From: JBMNGG01 sp050949705
Lineage (GTDB): Bacteria; Bacillota; Thermosediminibacteria; Thermosediminibacterales; Tepidanaerobacteraceae
Reading direction: 5' to 3'
DNA: 64,000 bases
Assembly (NCBI GenBank): GCA_050949705.1
Contig: JBMNGG010000005.1
Location: 62,001-126,000, forward strand
Below, in pieces: positions 27,588 to 34,896 of this stretch. The notes below the pieces were generated by a model. The model was not told the DNA's origin, did no database searches, and worked only from the letters and a program-made list of their open reading frames with translations. The translations under genes and the position numbers were made by a program. Each line of letters starts with the position of its first letter. Position 1 is the first letter of the stretch.

Positions 27588-29513
27588 ATGGCAATTTACC
27601 CAAATATTTTTAAACCCATAAAGATTGGAACAATGGAAGTTAAAAATAGGATATTCTTAGCTCCTATGGGAACCGCCTTTGGCGAACACAAGGTGCACAA
27701 GCCTACTGAAAGGATGGCAGCCTATTATGCTGCTCGGGCTGCAGGAGGGACAGGCCTTATCATAGTTGAACAATCAGTGGTACAACAACGAGGTCTGTGG
27801 TCCCTAAATGGTGGCGGTCTTTGGTCTGACGACTTTATACCTGGTTGGAAGAAACTTGTGGACCGGGTACATGACGCAGGAGGCAAGATTATCATACAGG
27901 TAGGTCACTTAGGCCGTTCTACAATCGAGGCCTTCAATGGTGGACTAAAGCCTGTAGCTCCATCAGCCGTTCCCGATCATTATCTTGACAATGAAGTAGA
28001 TGAACTTACTTTAGAAGATATTGAGGAATTCAAGAGAGATTTTGTTGAAGCAACAATACGCTGCAAAAAAGCAGGATTTGACGGCATAGAAATTCACTGT
28101 ACACATGGATATATGTTAGCTTCCTTTTTGTCTGGACGTACAAATAAGCGCACTGATAAATACGGGGGAACTTTAGAAGGAAGGCTGCGCTTACCTCTCG
28201 AAATAATACAGTTGGTAAGGCGAGAACTAGGTCGAGACTATCCTATAATTGCTCGACTAGCGGCTCATGAGGAAAACGGAGGACGCACCCTAGAGGAAAC
28301 CCGGGTTGTGGCCAAGGCCTTAGTTGAAGCCGGATTGGATGGCTTAGATATTTCATCCGGCTCTTATTCAGAACTTGATTGGGAAATTCCACCCTCCTAT
28401 TTTGGTTATGCTATGAACATGGATAACATCGAAAAAATCAAGCAGTCTGTCGATGTTCCAATTTTAGCAAGTGGCAGGATTACAGAGCCCAGACTAGCCG
28501 AACAGCTAATAGCTGAAGGCAGGTGTGACATGGTAGGCATCAACCGCGCAGGTATAGCCGATCCTGAATGGGGCAAAAAAGCCGGAGCCGGTGATACGGA
28601 AAGCATTCGCCGCTGTATCGGGTGTGTGCGCTGTATAGATGCGGTATTTTCCGGAGCTCTTAGATGCACCGTTAACCCCTTTGTGGGTAAAGAAGACGAA
28701 ATTAAGATTACTCCTGCAGAAGAAAAGAAAAACATATTGGTAGTTGGCGGAGGACCTGTGGGTCTAGAAAGCGCCATCCTGTGCGCCCGCCGGGGTCATA
28801 AAGTCACCCTTGTTGAAAAGAACTACAAACTTGGTGGCCAAGTCAACTCTGCCGCAGTTCCACCACACAAATATGAAGTTGGCAGCCTGATCACTACTCA
28901 GACTTATGAAGCTGAGAAGCTGGGAGTTGATATCATTACAGGTGTCAATGTGGATGTAGACTTTGTTAAAAATAGCGATGCTGACGAAGTGATTGTTGCT
29001 ACCGGTGCGAAACACATTATCCCCAATATCCCCGGCATTGATAAGCCAATGGTGATGACAGCAGTTGATCTATTGGAAGGCAAGAAGCACGCAGGCAATA
29101 GAGTGGTCATCATTGGAGGCAATATGATAGGTTGTGAAACAGCAGAGTTCTTAGCAGAATACGGAAAAAATATCTTCATTCTTGAAATGCTCAGTGAAAT
29201 TGGTCAAAATTTGGCTTTAGTTCCAAAACCCTATGTTCTTTCAAAACTGAACAGATTAGGAGTAGAGATTTATACAGAAGCCGAAGTCACTTCAATAGAA
29301 GATGATAAAGTAATTTATGAAAAAGAAGGAAATGAATATACTATAGAATCTGTGGATACGGTTGTTCTTGCAGCTGGCATGGAAAGTGTAAATGAACTTG
29401 CCGAAGAACTAAAATCATTGGACAAGCCAATCCATGTAGTTGGTGATGCAGATAACGTAGATATAATTATGGAAGGTTTAGCCAGTGTTTATGACAAGCT
29501 TCTAGATATCTAA
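27588..29513 (+). CDS. FAD/FMN Fe-S oxidoreductase of the 2,4-dienoyl-CoA reductase / Old Yellow Enzyme family
   Basis: The 641-residue protein has an N-terminal FMN TIM barrel (about 5-335; IFLAPMGT, IIIQVGHLGR, GIEIHCTHGYMLASFLS), an Fe-S motif and C-terminal FAD/NAD(P) domains (LVVGGGPVGLESA near 385, VVIIGGNMIGCETAEFLA near 505). The cysteines are C343, C346, C349 and C360, spacing C-x2-C-x2-C-x10-C. The classic FadH spacing is C-x2-C-x3-C-x11-C, so this is a compact variant. Members reduce enoyl or enone substrates with NAD(P)H. The substrate is unknown; regulation by the divergent PucR-type protein is likely. AAGGAGGG precedes the ATG. Confidence 0.9.
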   Translation: MAIYPNIFKPIKIGTMEVKNRIFLAPMGTAFGEHKVHKPTERMAAYYAARAAGGTGLIIVEQSVVQQRGLWSLNGGGLWSDDFIPGWKKLVDRVHDAGGKIIIQVGHLGRSTIEAFNGGLKPVAPSAVPDHYLDNEVDELTLEDIEEFKRDFVEATIRCKKAGFDGIEIHCTHGYMLASFLSGRTNKRTDKYGGTLEGRLRLPLEIIQLVRRELGRDYPIIARLAAHEENGGRTLEETRVVAKALVEAGLDGLDISSGSYSELDWEIPPSYFGYAMNMDNIEKIKQSVDVPILASGRITEPRLAEQLIAEGRCDMVGINRAGIADPEWGKKAGAGDTESIRRCIGCVRCIDAVFSGALRCTVNPFVGKEDEIKITPAEEKKNILVVGGGPVGLESAILCARRGHKVTLVEKNYKLGGQVNSAAVPPHKYEVGSLITTQTYEAEKLGVDIITGVNVDVDFVKNSDADEVIVATGAKHIIPNIPGIDKPMVMTAVDLLEGKKHAGNRVVIIGGNMIGCETAEFLAEYGKNIFILEMLSEIGQNLALVPKPYVLSKLNRLGVEIYTEAEVTSIEDDKVIYEKEGNEYTIESVDTVVLAAGMESVNELAEELKSLDKPIHVVGDADNVDIIMEGLASVYDKLLDI

Positions 29514-29536
29514 AATAAGAAGATACATTAATTTTC

Positions 29537-29591
29537 GACTAACCCCCGGGAATCATATATATAGCAAACTATATGTTCCCGGGGGTTAGTT
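29537..29591 (+). terminator. Strong terminator after flavoenzyme gene
   Basis: ACTAACCCCCGGGAA (29538-29552) pairs perfectly with TTCCCGGGGGTTAGT (29576-29590), followed by TGTTT. Confidence 0.85.
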
Positions 29592-29718
29592 GTTTATATT
29601 CAACTGGTAGTTACTGCCCAATTTTTTTAAATTTGCTATTTCAATCTTCTTATAAAATTATGGCCTAAGGATACTTTATTTTTACCCTTTATAACTTTCC
29701 CAAATCGCCCGTTTATTG

Positions 29719-29746
29719 TTGACAAATACAACTGAATATATAGAAT
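29719..29746 (+). promoter_or_regulatory. Candidate promoter for the small Gly-rich protein gene
   Basis: TTGACA (29719-29724), a 16-bp spacer and TAGAAT (29741-29746) lie in the otherwise featureless AT-rich gap between 29592 and 29884. The leader would be about 130 nt. Confidence 0.4.
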
Positions 29747-29884
29747 TTCCCTTTAGTTAATTTACAAACTATTTATGAGTCTTTTCTTTCTGAACACTTC
29801 TACTATAACTTAAGCATTACTATTTAGATACAGTATTAATGAAAATCATAAAAAGGGTCATAATATTATTAAGGAGGCGATTTG

Positions 29885-30052
29885 ATGAATAAGGCTAAAA
29901 CCACTAGCTGGGTAGTAACCGGTATCGGGGCTGTTGTAACTGGTGCCGGATATCTGATTGGAGGAAATATTGGTACAGGTATAACAGGTTTTGGTTTAGC
30001 CCACGTGGTCCTCGGAACTTTGGATATGTTTAGACCGAGCATTAAAGAGTAG
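29885..30052 (+). CDS. Small Gly-rich hydrophobic protein (55 aa)
   Basis: This 55-codon frame begins ATG seven bases after AAGGAGGCG. It encodes MNKAKTTSWVVTGIGAVVTG, then a Gly-rich hydrophobic segment (GTGITGFGLAHVVLG), and ends DMFRPSIKE. Two short hydrophobic stretches with small residues suggest a membrane peptide or hairpin. The strong ribosome binding site, sensible codon use and a following GC-rich stem-loop support a real gene. I do not recognise a characterised family; a holin-like or spore-membrane peptide are open options without direct evidence. Confidence 0.7.
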   Translation: MNKAKTTSWVVTGIGAVVTGAGYLIGGNIGTGITGFGLAHVVLGTLDMFRPSIKE

Positions 30053-30077
30053 TCTTAGCCTCCCCTTTGACAAACTA

Positions 30078-30100
30078 GCCCCGGGTAACTTCCCCGGGGT
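30078..30100 (+). terminator. GC-rich stem-loop after small protein gene
   Basis: CCCCGGG-taactt-CCCGGGG forms a stable stem 25 bp after the stop codon, but no T-run follows, so it may be a weak terminator or an mRNA 3' protector. Confidence 0.5.
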
Positions 30101-30168
30101 GTAATAATGCGATCAATAACTATATATAAGTTTTTGACATCCTTGTTTACCACTATAAAATAAATTAC

Positions 30169-30480
30169 TCACTCAGTTATATGTTTTTCCACAATTTCTC
30201 TAGATTTATCGATTGCTTTAAGTAGCTGTAATTCAGGCTTTTCATAAGGATTTAACCATCCTTTATTTATAGCCATTTGCATTAACGCAGTATGTTCATT
30301 TACTATTTGTGTCAGGTGTGCACTAAATAGCTGCTTTAACTCAGGCGTTGACGCTTTAAGGGTTGCTAATAGATAAGCACTTGATGCCGATGATCTCATA
30401 GTTAAACTGTTATTCGCAATTGTTTGATCAGAAAGCTTTGTTATCCTTTGCCCAAGCTTTTCTTTTACAGTTGAAAGCAT
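30169..30480 (-). CDS. CotF-like spore coat protein
   Basis: The 103-residue helical protein carries SSASSAYLLATLKASTPELK, NEHTALMQMAINKGWLNPYE and KPELQLL. These are strongly reminiscent of the Coat_F (CotF) family, where pairs of helices form a ferritin-like bundle on the spore surface. The ATG follows GGGAGG and lies one base after the stop of the upstream 72-residue gene, so the two are cotranscribed. It would be expressed in the mother cell during sporulation if the family assignment holds; no sigma-K promoter was confidently recognised. Confidence 0.72.
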   Translation of the reverse strand: MLSTVKEKLGQRITKLSDQTIANNSLTMRSSASSAYLLATLKASTPELKQLFSAHLTQIVNEHTALMQMAINKGWLNPYEKPELQLLKAIDKSREIVEKHITE

Positions 30481-30481
30481 C

Positions 30482-30700
30482 TTATTGTACCTCCCCTGTA
30501 CCTAAGACATGATTCTCCATTATAAACTGCCTCATCCCTTCTATTCTTGCTTCCGCTGTCATCATACCTGCTTCTTCAGACTTCTTTAAATCACTATCTT
30601 CAATCAACATATGGGTCGCTCTAGCTGTAATAAGCCCTTCCGATTCCATCTTTAACATGTCTGATAACATTAATAGTTCTGCCTCAGATAGTTTTCTCAC
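30482..30700 (-). CDS. Small CotF-associated spore protein
   Basis: The protein is about 72 residues, helical and acidic, with EAELLMLSDMLKMESEGLIT and IEGMRQFIMENHVLG. It resembles the short companion proteins encoded directly before CotF-like proteins in Clostridia, or the missing N-terminal helices of a full-length coat protein. The start is GTG at 30700, eight bases after GGAGG; the upstream in-frame ATG at 30715 overlaps that ribosome binding site. One base separates it from the next gene, suggesting the two products work together. Confidence 0.65.
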   Translation of the reverse strand: MRKLSEAELLMLSDMLKMESEGLITARATHMLIEDSDLKKSEEAGMMTAEARIEGMRQFIMENHVLGTGEVQ

Positions 30701-30715
30701 TACTTCTACCTCCAT

Positions 30716-31244
30716 AGATGAATTTAAACATTAATATTATTAGTAATAAGATATCTATTATACATAGCTTATTAATAAGCTCTACTAGTCTGCTTTGCAC
30801 TGTCATTGATACAATCAAAACTGCCCGTCAAACCGGTGTTTTACTCTACCCAATAAGGGCGTCTCTATAAGAACTACTGGGATAGTAAAATGTATATTTC
30901 TAACGAGTCTAAGCTTATTTCTTGATAAACTCCAGTTTTAATTATTAAGAAGAAAAGTGGAGGTAAAAAAGTGTTCTGCAACAATTATTAAGTCTTTTCA
31001 AAATATTTTTGATGTATCTTTTATGCAGGATTTCTCATCGATTTAATAGAATTATTATAGCAATTAAGAACCAAGGAAATAATTTAAAGCCATTTTTAGA
31101 AATTTTCCTAACACAAATCATCGATATTTGCCCTGTATATTTGATGAAAGAAAAACATAAAAGAGCAGGAATAGTTATATACTCACATAATTTAGGAAGG
31201 AGTTGGCATAGGTCAAAATAATATAATTCTATGCTATTATTTAT
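30716..31244. other. AT-rich intergenic stretch with a 16-bp palindrome
   Basis: About 530 bp without a convincing gene. AGCTTATTAATAAGCT at 30766-30781 is a perfect palindrome just upstream of the coat genes. A plus-strand frame at 31009-31221 has a plausible codon mix in its second half (MKEKHKRAGIVIYSH) but no ribosome binding site and no recognised family; I do not call it a gene. GGAGG followed by GTG at about 30960-30973 leads only to a seven-codon frame. Confidence 0.4.
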
Positions 31245-31663
31245 ATGCTTGTAAAAGGCTATGACATTGATAAAAAACGTATAGAACGACAAATTATTGG
31301 TCATGTTCCCCAAAAATACTAAAAGTATTAGGATATGATAATATAGGAAAAACAGAAGTGATAATCCCCCCAGGTACTATAAAACATGTTTTAACCAAAA
31401 GGCCCAAAGACTTTGATAAATATTTTTACTACATACCCGAAGTAATATGTAATCCGGATTATTATGGGAAATATCCAAATAAAAAAGATTGCATCGAATT
31501 AGTCAAAAAGATTTATGTCGAGAGCAACAGCAAAGGTGAATTTGTTTTAGTTGGTGTAAAAATAAATACTTCAAAAGAAATTCTTTTATCCAGTTTTTAT
31601 AGTGTTAACTGGGTTAAAGTAGATTCGAGAAGGAAAAGAGGTAGGTTAATTGAATATATCTAA
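31245..31663 (+). pseudogene. PBECR-like (phage nuclease-toxin superfamily) gene, frameshifted
   Basis: The first frame (31245-31322) encodes MLVKGYDIDKKRIERQIIG and stops. A -1 shift at the run CCCCAAAAA (31308-31316) restores a frame giving KILKVLGYDNIGKTEV, then IPPGTIKHVLTKRP, a YIPEVICNPDYYG block and a C-terminal beta region ending at 31663. The order IKHVxxRHP-like, then LPEIIxNPDYIG-like, then IELVK, resembles the PBECR nuclease domains found at the ends of phage head proteins and in polymorphic toxins. That family call is from pattern memory. The frameshift may be real decay or a sequencing error in the homopolymer. No head-protein gene precedes it. Confidence 0.5.
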
Positions 31664-31783
31664 TAGAACAGGAAATAATTAGGTTGACGTTTCATTAAAA
31701 TTAATATAAACTAAAATTAGTTTTAGAAGGATTTTAACAATTTTTATTGAATATATAATATAGAGTATACATATTATATAGTG

Positions 31784-31906
31784 GGATTATTGAGGTGGGA
31801 AAGGTTCCCCACGCGCCCTTGTGGTTAAAAGAGATGCAGGAGATTATCGCCCTGCCAATAATTCCGAGTGTATTATAGGAGGAGTGTTAAGACTCCTCCT
31901 TTTTAT
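31784..31906 (+). ncRNA. Orphan structured RNA with its own terminator
   Basis: GGATTATTG (31784-31792) pairs with CAATAATTCC (31856-31865) and encloses two hairpins. One is GTGGGAA-agg-TTCCCCAC (31795-31812); the other is GCAGG-N10-CCTGC (31836-31855), which stacks directly on the closing stem. A perfect terminator follows: AGGAGGAGT-gttaag-ACTCCTCCT then TTTTT (31877-31906). TTGAAT/TATTAT-like promoter sequences lie just upstream. No intact gene follows for 400 bp. It matches none of the riboswitch classes I can recall; it could be a small RNA or a stranded riboswitch. Confidence 0.5.
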
Positions 31907-31963
31907 ATAAGTTTTTCTGCATTTGTATAACGGGGAAATAACAATGAAGAAGTGTCATAAAAC

Positions 31964-32253
31964 CTATCGTGATACTTGCAGAATGTCCAGTCCTTGGGTA
32001 AACAACACAATCTTATCGGCTTTATTGTCCCATTGCATTTCATATCCTTTTCCTTCGAAATAATCTAGCGTTGCATGTTCCTAGGGCCGGTTACCGTTGT
32101 AGTGCCTATACTTTATCCACTTTTTTACTTCCTCCACTTGAGCCTGATGATGATTTTTTCTTTGAGGCTTATACGCGCCTCAAGCCCTTTCTTTATAGCT
32201 AATCATATTCCTATGCCTATACCTACAAGTGAAGCTATTAATCGCCGAAGTTT
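31964..32253 (-). pseudogene. Decayed minus-strand coding remnants
   Basis: Two pieces read as protein on the minus strand. One (32125-32253) gives LRRLIASLVGIGIGI, an in-frame TGA, then LAIKKGLEARISLKEK, like a membrane segment whose Trp became a stop. The other (31964-32083) encodes GKGYEMQWDNKADKIVLFTQ and stops at 31964. Neither has a start signal. They look like fragments of one or two dead genes; the second could be the tail of a secreted stalk-domain protein. No function is claimed. Confidence 0.35.
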
Positions 32254-32319
32254 TTAAAAATGGGTTTATTTTCTAAACATATTTGATATAATAGAAAGAA
32301 AAATGGAGGAATAATAAAA

Positions 32320-32980
32320 ATGTTTTGCAAAAAAAAATACTAGAGTTGTTATATTAACCCTAGTGTTAGTGTTTATGTTTTCTACTACTGCATTTTCCTT
32401 TGATTTAAGAGATGCTATAAAATCTGTTATCAATAATGTTAATAAAGTTACGATAAACGATACGGAAGTTCCTTTTATCAAACATAAAGGCAAGGTTTAT
32501 GTTCCAGTGGATACTTTTACTTTGGCAGGTGCAAATATATCTCAAGAGCTTTCCACATTAAAGGTAAATAACTTATACGATGCCGAAACGGCTTACAAGG
32601 AATTAACCGAAATGTATGACAGGCACTTGGAAAGAATCAAAAATCCGATACCTAGCAAGGCTAAAGATGCCGTAAATCTTCATCAGGAAAGATATTATCT
32701 GGTGTGCAGTGAAATAATAAAGCTAGATACTATTGATATCAAATATGGCGATAGCAAACTCGATGGTAACTTATTTTCAGGAAAAGCCGACCTAGGAACT
32801 GTATTATATAATGAAATGCTGGTGCATGCAGGCGTATACGAAGCAACCGCCAATAATAATAAACTGGCAAAAAGAGATATTGAAGAGCTCGAATCTTCTT
32901 TGGTCTTGTATGGCAATTATGCTGCAAGGACTTTTAAAGCTATGGAAGATGCTTATAATGAATTAAAAGAGGCAAAATAA
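32320..32980 (+). CDS. Secreted stalk-domain (copper amine oxidase N-terminal-like) protein, frameshifted at an A9 tract
   Basis: A GGAGGAATAATAAAA ribosome binding site precedes ATG at 32320 (MFCKK), but that frame stops after seven codons. Removing one A from the A9 run at 32329-32337 joins it to the long frame, giving a signal peptide NTRVVILTLVLVFMFSTTAF. The mature part has a stalk-like domain (KVTINDTEVPFIKHKGKVYV, about residues 45-85 of the joined frame) followed by a helical region. Such domains occur in exported Firmicute proteins. The shift could be decay, sequencing error, phase variation or slippage. In the uncorrected frame the first usable start is GTG 32363, inside the signal peptide. 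Confidence 0.6.
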
Positions 32981-32993
32981 CGCCTCTTTTTTA
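32965..32993 (+). terminator. Terminator after stalk-domain gene
   Basis: AAAAGAGGC-N8-GCCTCTTTT followed by TT overlaps the stop codon. Confidence 0.85.
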
Positions 32994-33474
32994 TTTCGAG
33001 ATATATATAAGCCTTGCCCTGCTAAACTTTGCAGTAAATAATTTTGTGTATGGCTTTTACACTGTTTAATTTTAACGCCATCATATAAACTATTCATGGT
33101 TCTTATTCACTAAGAGTGTGGGGCAATGCTGAAGAGTAACCCGAGCGTTGTGGTAATTTCTGGATAATAGTAGAGGTAACTTTAAATTATCTCTATTCCT
33201 TTTTCAGCTATTCCCTGGGAGAACAAAAATCAAACTCTTTTGTTTTTCCATGTCGAATAATATATTACCATTGTCGGAGTATCCTATTTCACTTGCATGC
33301 CCTACGTTAGAATGACCAAATAAACTAACCCACTTAAGTATATCCAATCATTTACTACGAAATATACGCTGCCATTTATTACAATTAGCGAACGTGAAGC
33401 ATAAACCTTTATGTCTGAATGAATTCTTCTTACAGTAAAATGAAGCGTCTTAGATTAGAAAGAATTTTACGAAA
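32994..33474. other. Non-genic stretch with a minus-strand coding fragment
   Basis: About 480 bp with no complete gene. On the minus strand 33204-33347 is a 47-codon TTG-started frame reading LFGHSNVGHASEIGYSDNGN and ending VLPGNS. Its composition looks protein-like, but there is no ribosome binding site or flanking domain, so it is probably a remnant. I do not recognise its family. Confidence 0.3.
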
Positions 33475-33501
33475 CAAAAAAGAAGATGGTTATTCATCTT
33501 C
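33475..33501 (-). terminator. Terminator of tRNA cluster
   Basis: The minus strand reads GAAGATG-aataac-CATCTTC then TTTTTT, about 40 bp after tRNA-Leu. Confidence 0.88.
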
Positions 33502-33537
33502 ATTTGATAATTTATCTGAAAATATTATGATTTTCGA

Positions 33538-33626
33538 TGGTGCCGAGGACCGGAATCGAACCGGTACGATCTTGAAGGATCGCAGGATTTTAAGTCCTGT
33601 GCGTCTGCCTGTTCCGCCACCCCGGC
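33538..33626 (-). tRNA. tRNA-Leu (anticodon TAA)
   Basis: Class II tRNA with a long variable arm: acceptor GCCGGGG/CCTCGGC, anticodon loop CTTAAAA (TAA), T-loop TTCGATT, encoded CCA. Confidence 0.96.
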
Positions 33627-33637
33627 ATAAGTTTTAT

Positions 33638-33711
<74 letters not shown>

Positions 33712-33722
33712 TTAAAGACAAA

Positions 33723-33797
33723 TGGAGCGGAAGACGGGATTTGAACCCGCGACCCTCGCCTTGGCAAGGCGATGCTCTACCACTGAGCCACTTCCGC
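33723..33797 (-). tRNA. tRNA-Gly (anticodon GCC)
   Basis: Acceptor GCGGAAG/CTTCCGC, anticodon loop TTGCCAA (GCC), T-loop TTCAAAT, encoded CCA. Confidence 0.96.
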
Positions 33798-33804
33798 GTA
33801 ACTA

Positions 33805-33880
<76 letters not shown>

Positions 33881-33888
33881 TGATATAA

Positions 33889-33966
33889 TGGCGACCCAGA
33901 TGGGACTCGAACCCACGACCTCCAACGTGACAGGCTGGCGTTCTAAACCGACTGAACTACTGGGCC
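33889..33966 (-). tRNA. tRNA-Asp (anticodon GTC)
   Basis: Acceptor GGCCCAG/CTGGGTC (with one G-U pair), anticodon loop CTGTCAC (GTC), T-loop TTCGAGT, discriminator G and encoded CCA. Confidence 0.96.
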
Positions 33967-33976
33967 GCATTTTTTT

Positions 33977-34052
33977 TGGTGGGCGAAACAGGGCTCGAAC
34001 CTGTGACCCCGTGCTTGTAAGGCACGTGCTCTCCCAGCTGAGCTATCCGCCC
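33977..34052 (-). tRNA. tRNA-Val (anticodon TAC)
   Basis: Acceptor GGGCGGA/TTCGCCC, anticodon loop CTTACAA (TAC), T-loop TTCGAGC, encoded CCA. First gene of the six-tRNA transcript. Confidence 0.96.
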
Positions 34053-34209
34053 AAGAACAATACTTAGTATACATTAGAATCGAACTGCTGTCAAAAATCA
34101 TTAAATGTCATTATTAGACGTTATTTCCTTCATTCCCTTTGTATCTCTTGGTAGCTTCGTTTATTAGGTAGCATTATATAAATAAAAACTTTTTAAGACT
34201 ACTGTATAA

Positions 34210-34238
34210 ATTATACAAATTTACTGATGATTTGTCAA
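34210..34238 (-). promoter_or_regulatory. Consensus sigma-A promoter of tRNA cluster
   Basis: TTGACA (34233-34238), a 17-bp spacer and TATAAT (34210-34215) on the minus strand: both hexamers perfect, immediately after the hisIE stop. Confidence 0.85.
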
Positions 34239-34242
34239 GAAA

Positions 34243-34893
34243 TCACTTTCGCCGTCTTCTAAGTTCAGCTAGAACCTGGCTTAGAGATATATTATCATAT
34301 CTAAGAGCAATTAAAAGATGGAAAATCAAATCAGCAGTTTCATATATGGTATCACCTTTATTTTCACTCATTGATGCAATCACAACTTCTGTAGCTTCTT
34401 CTCCGACTTTTTTAAGTATCTTTTCTTTCCCGCCGTTATATAGCTTTACTATATAGGAACCTTCAGGTTTTTCAGTAAACCTTGAATCTATTATTTCAAT
34501 AAGCTCATCTATAATTTGTGTCAGGTCTCCTTGGCCATCTACTGAATCGCTAGAGTTATCAGTTGTACTCTCTTGTATAAGTTCGCGATAAAAGCACGAC
34601 TTATTACCGGTATGACATGTGGGGCCTTTTGGATTTACTTTTAATAATAATGTGTCTTTATCGCAATCATATAATATTTTATCAACTAAAAGTAAATTAC
34701 CACTTGTTTCTCCTTTTTGCCAAAGTCTTTTTCTCTTGCGACTGTAAAACCACGCTGTTTTCGTCTCTATGGTTTTTTCCAACGCTTCTTTATTCATATA
34801 AGCGACCATTAGTACTTCTTTAGTTTTCACATCCTGAATAACCGCTGGAACAAGACCTTTTTCATCGTAATTTATATTATCCAACTCAATCAT
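34243..34893 (-). CDS. hisIE: Bifunctional phosphoribosyl-AMP cyclohydrolase / phosphoribosyl-ATP pyrophosphatase
   Basis: The 216-residue fusion catalyses steps 2 and 3 of histidine synthesis. The N-terminal HisI domain (about 1-105) has the metal-binding YDCDKDTLLLKV and PTCHTGNKSCFY segments. The C-terminal HisE domain (about 125-216) has KKVGEEATEVVIAS and YETADLIFHLLIAL, with acidic residues for magnesium. It is the last gene of the his operon, three bases after hisF. The length is typical and both domains are intact. Confidence 0.97.
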   Translation of the reverse strand: MIELDNINYDEKGLVPAVIQDVKTKEVLMVAYMNKEALEKTIETKTAWFYSRKRKRLWQKGETSGNLLLVDKILYDCDKDTLLLKVNPKGPTCHTGNKSCFYRELIQESTTDNSSDSVDGQGDLTQIIDELIEIIDSRFTEKPEGSYIVKLYNGGKEKILKKVGEEATEVVIASMSENKGDTIYETADLIFHLLIALRYDNISLSQVLAELRRRRK

Positions 34894-34896
34894 TTA

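Noticed and set aside
31009..31221. 70-codon plus-strand frame upstream of the PBECR-like gene
   Set aside because: Second half looks faintly coding, but there is no ribosome binding site, no recognised domain, and an equally open antisense frame exists. Kept only as a note.
31795..31830. GGTGGG followed by CGCG in the orphan RNA as a possible T-box
   Set aside because: It lacks the T-box core GGTGGnACCrCG, any specifier loop, and a downstream synthetase or amino-acid gene.
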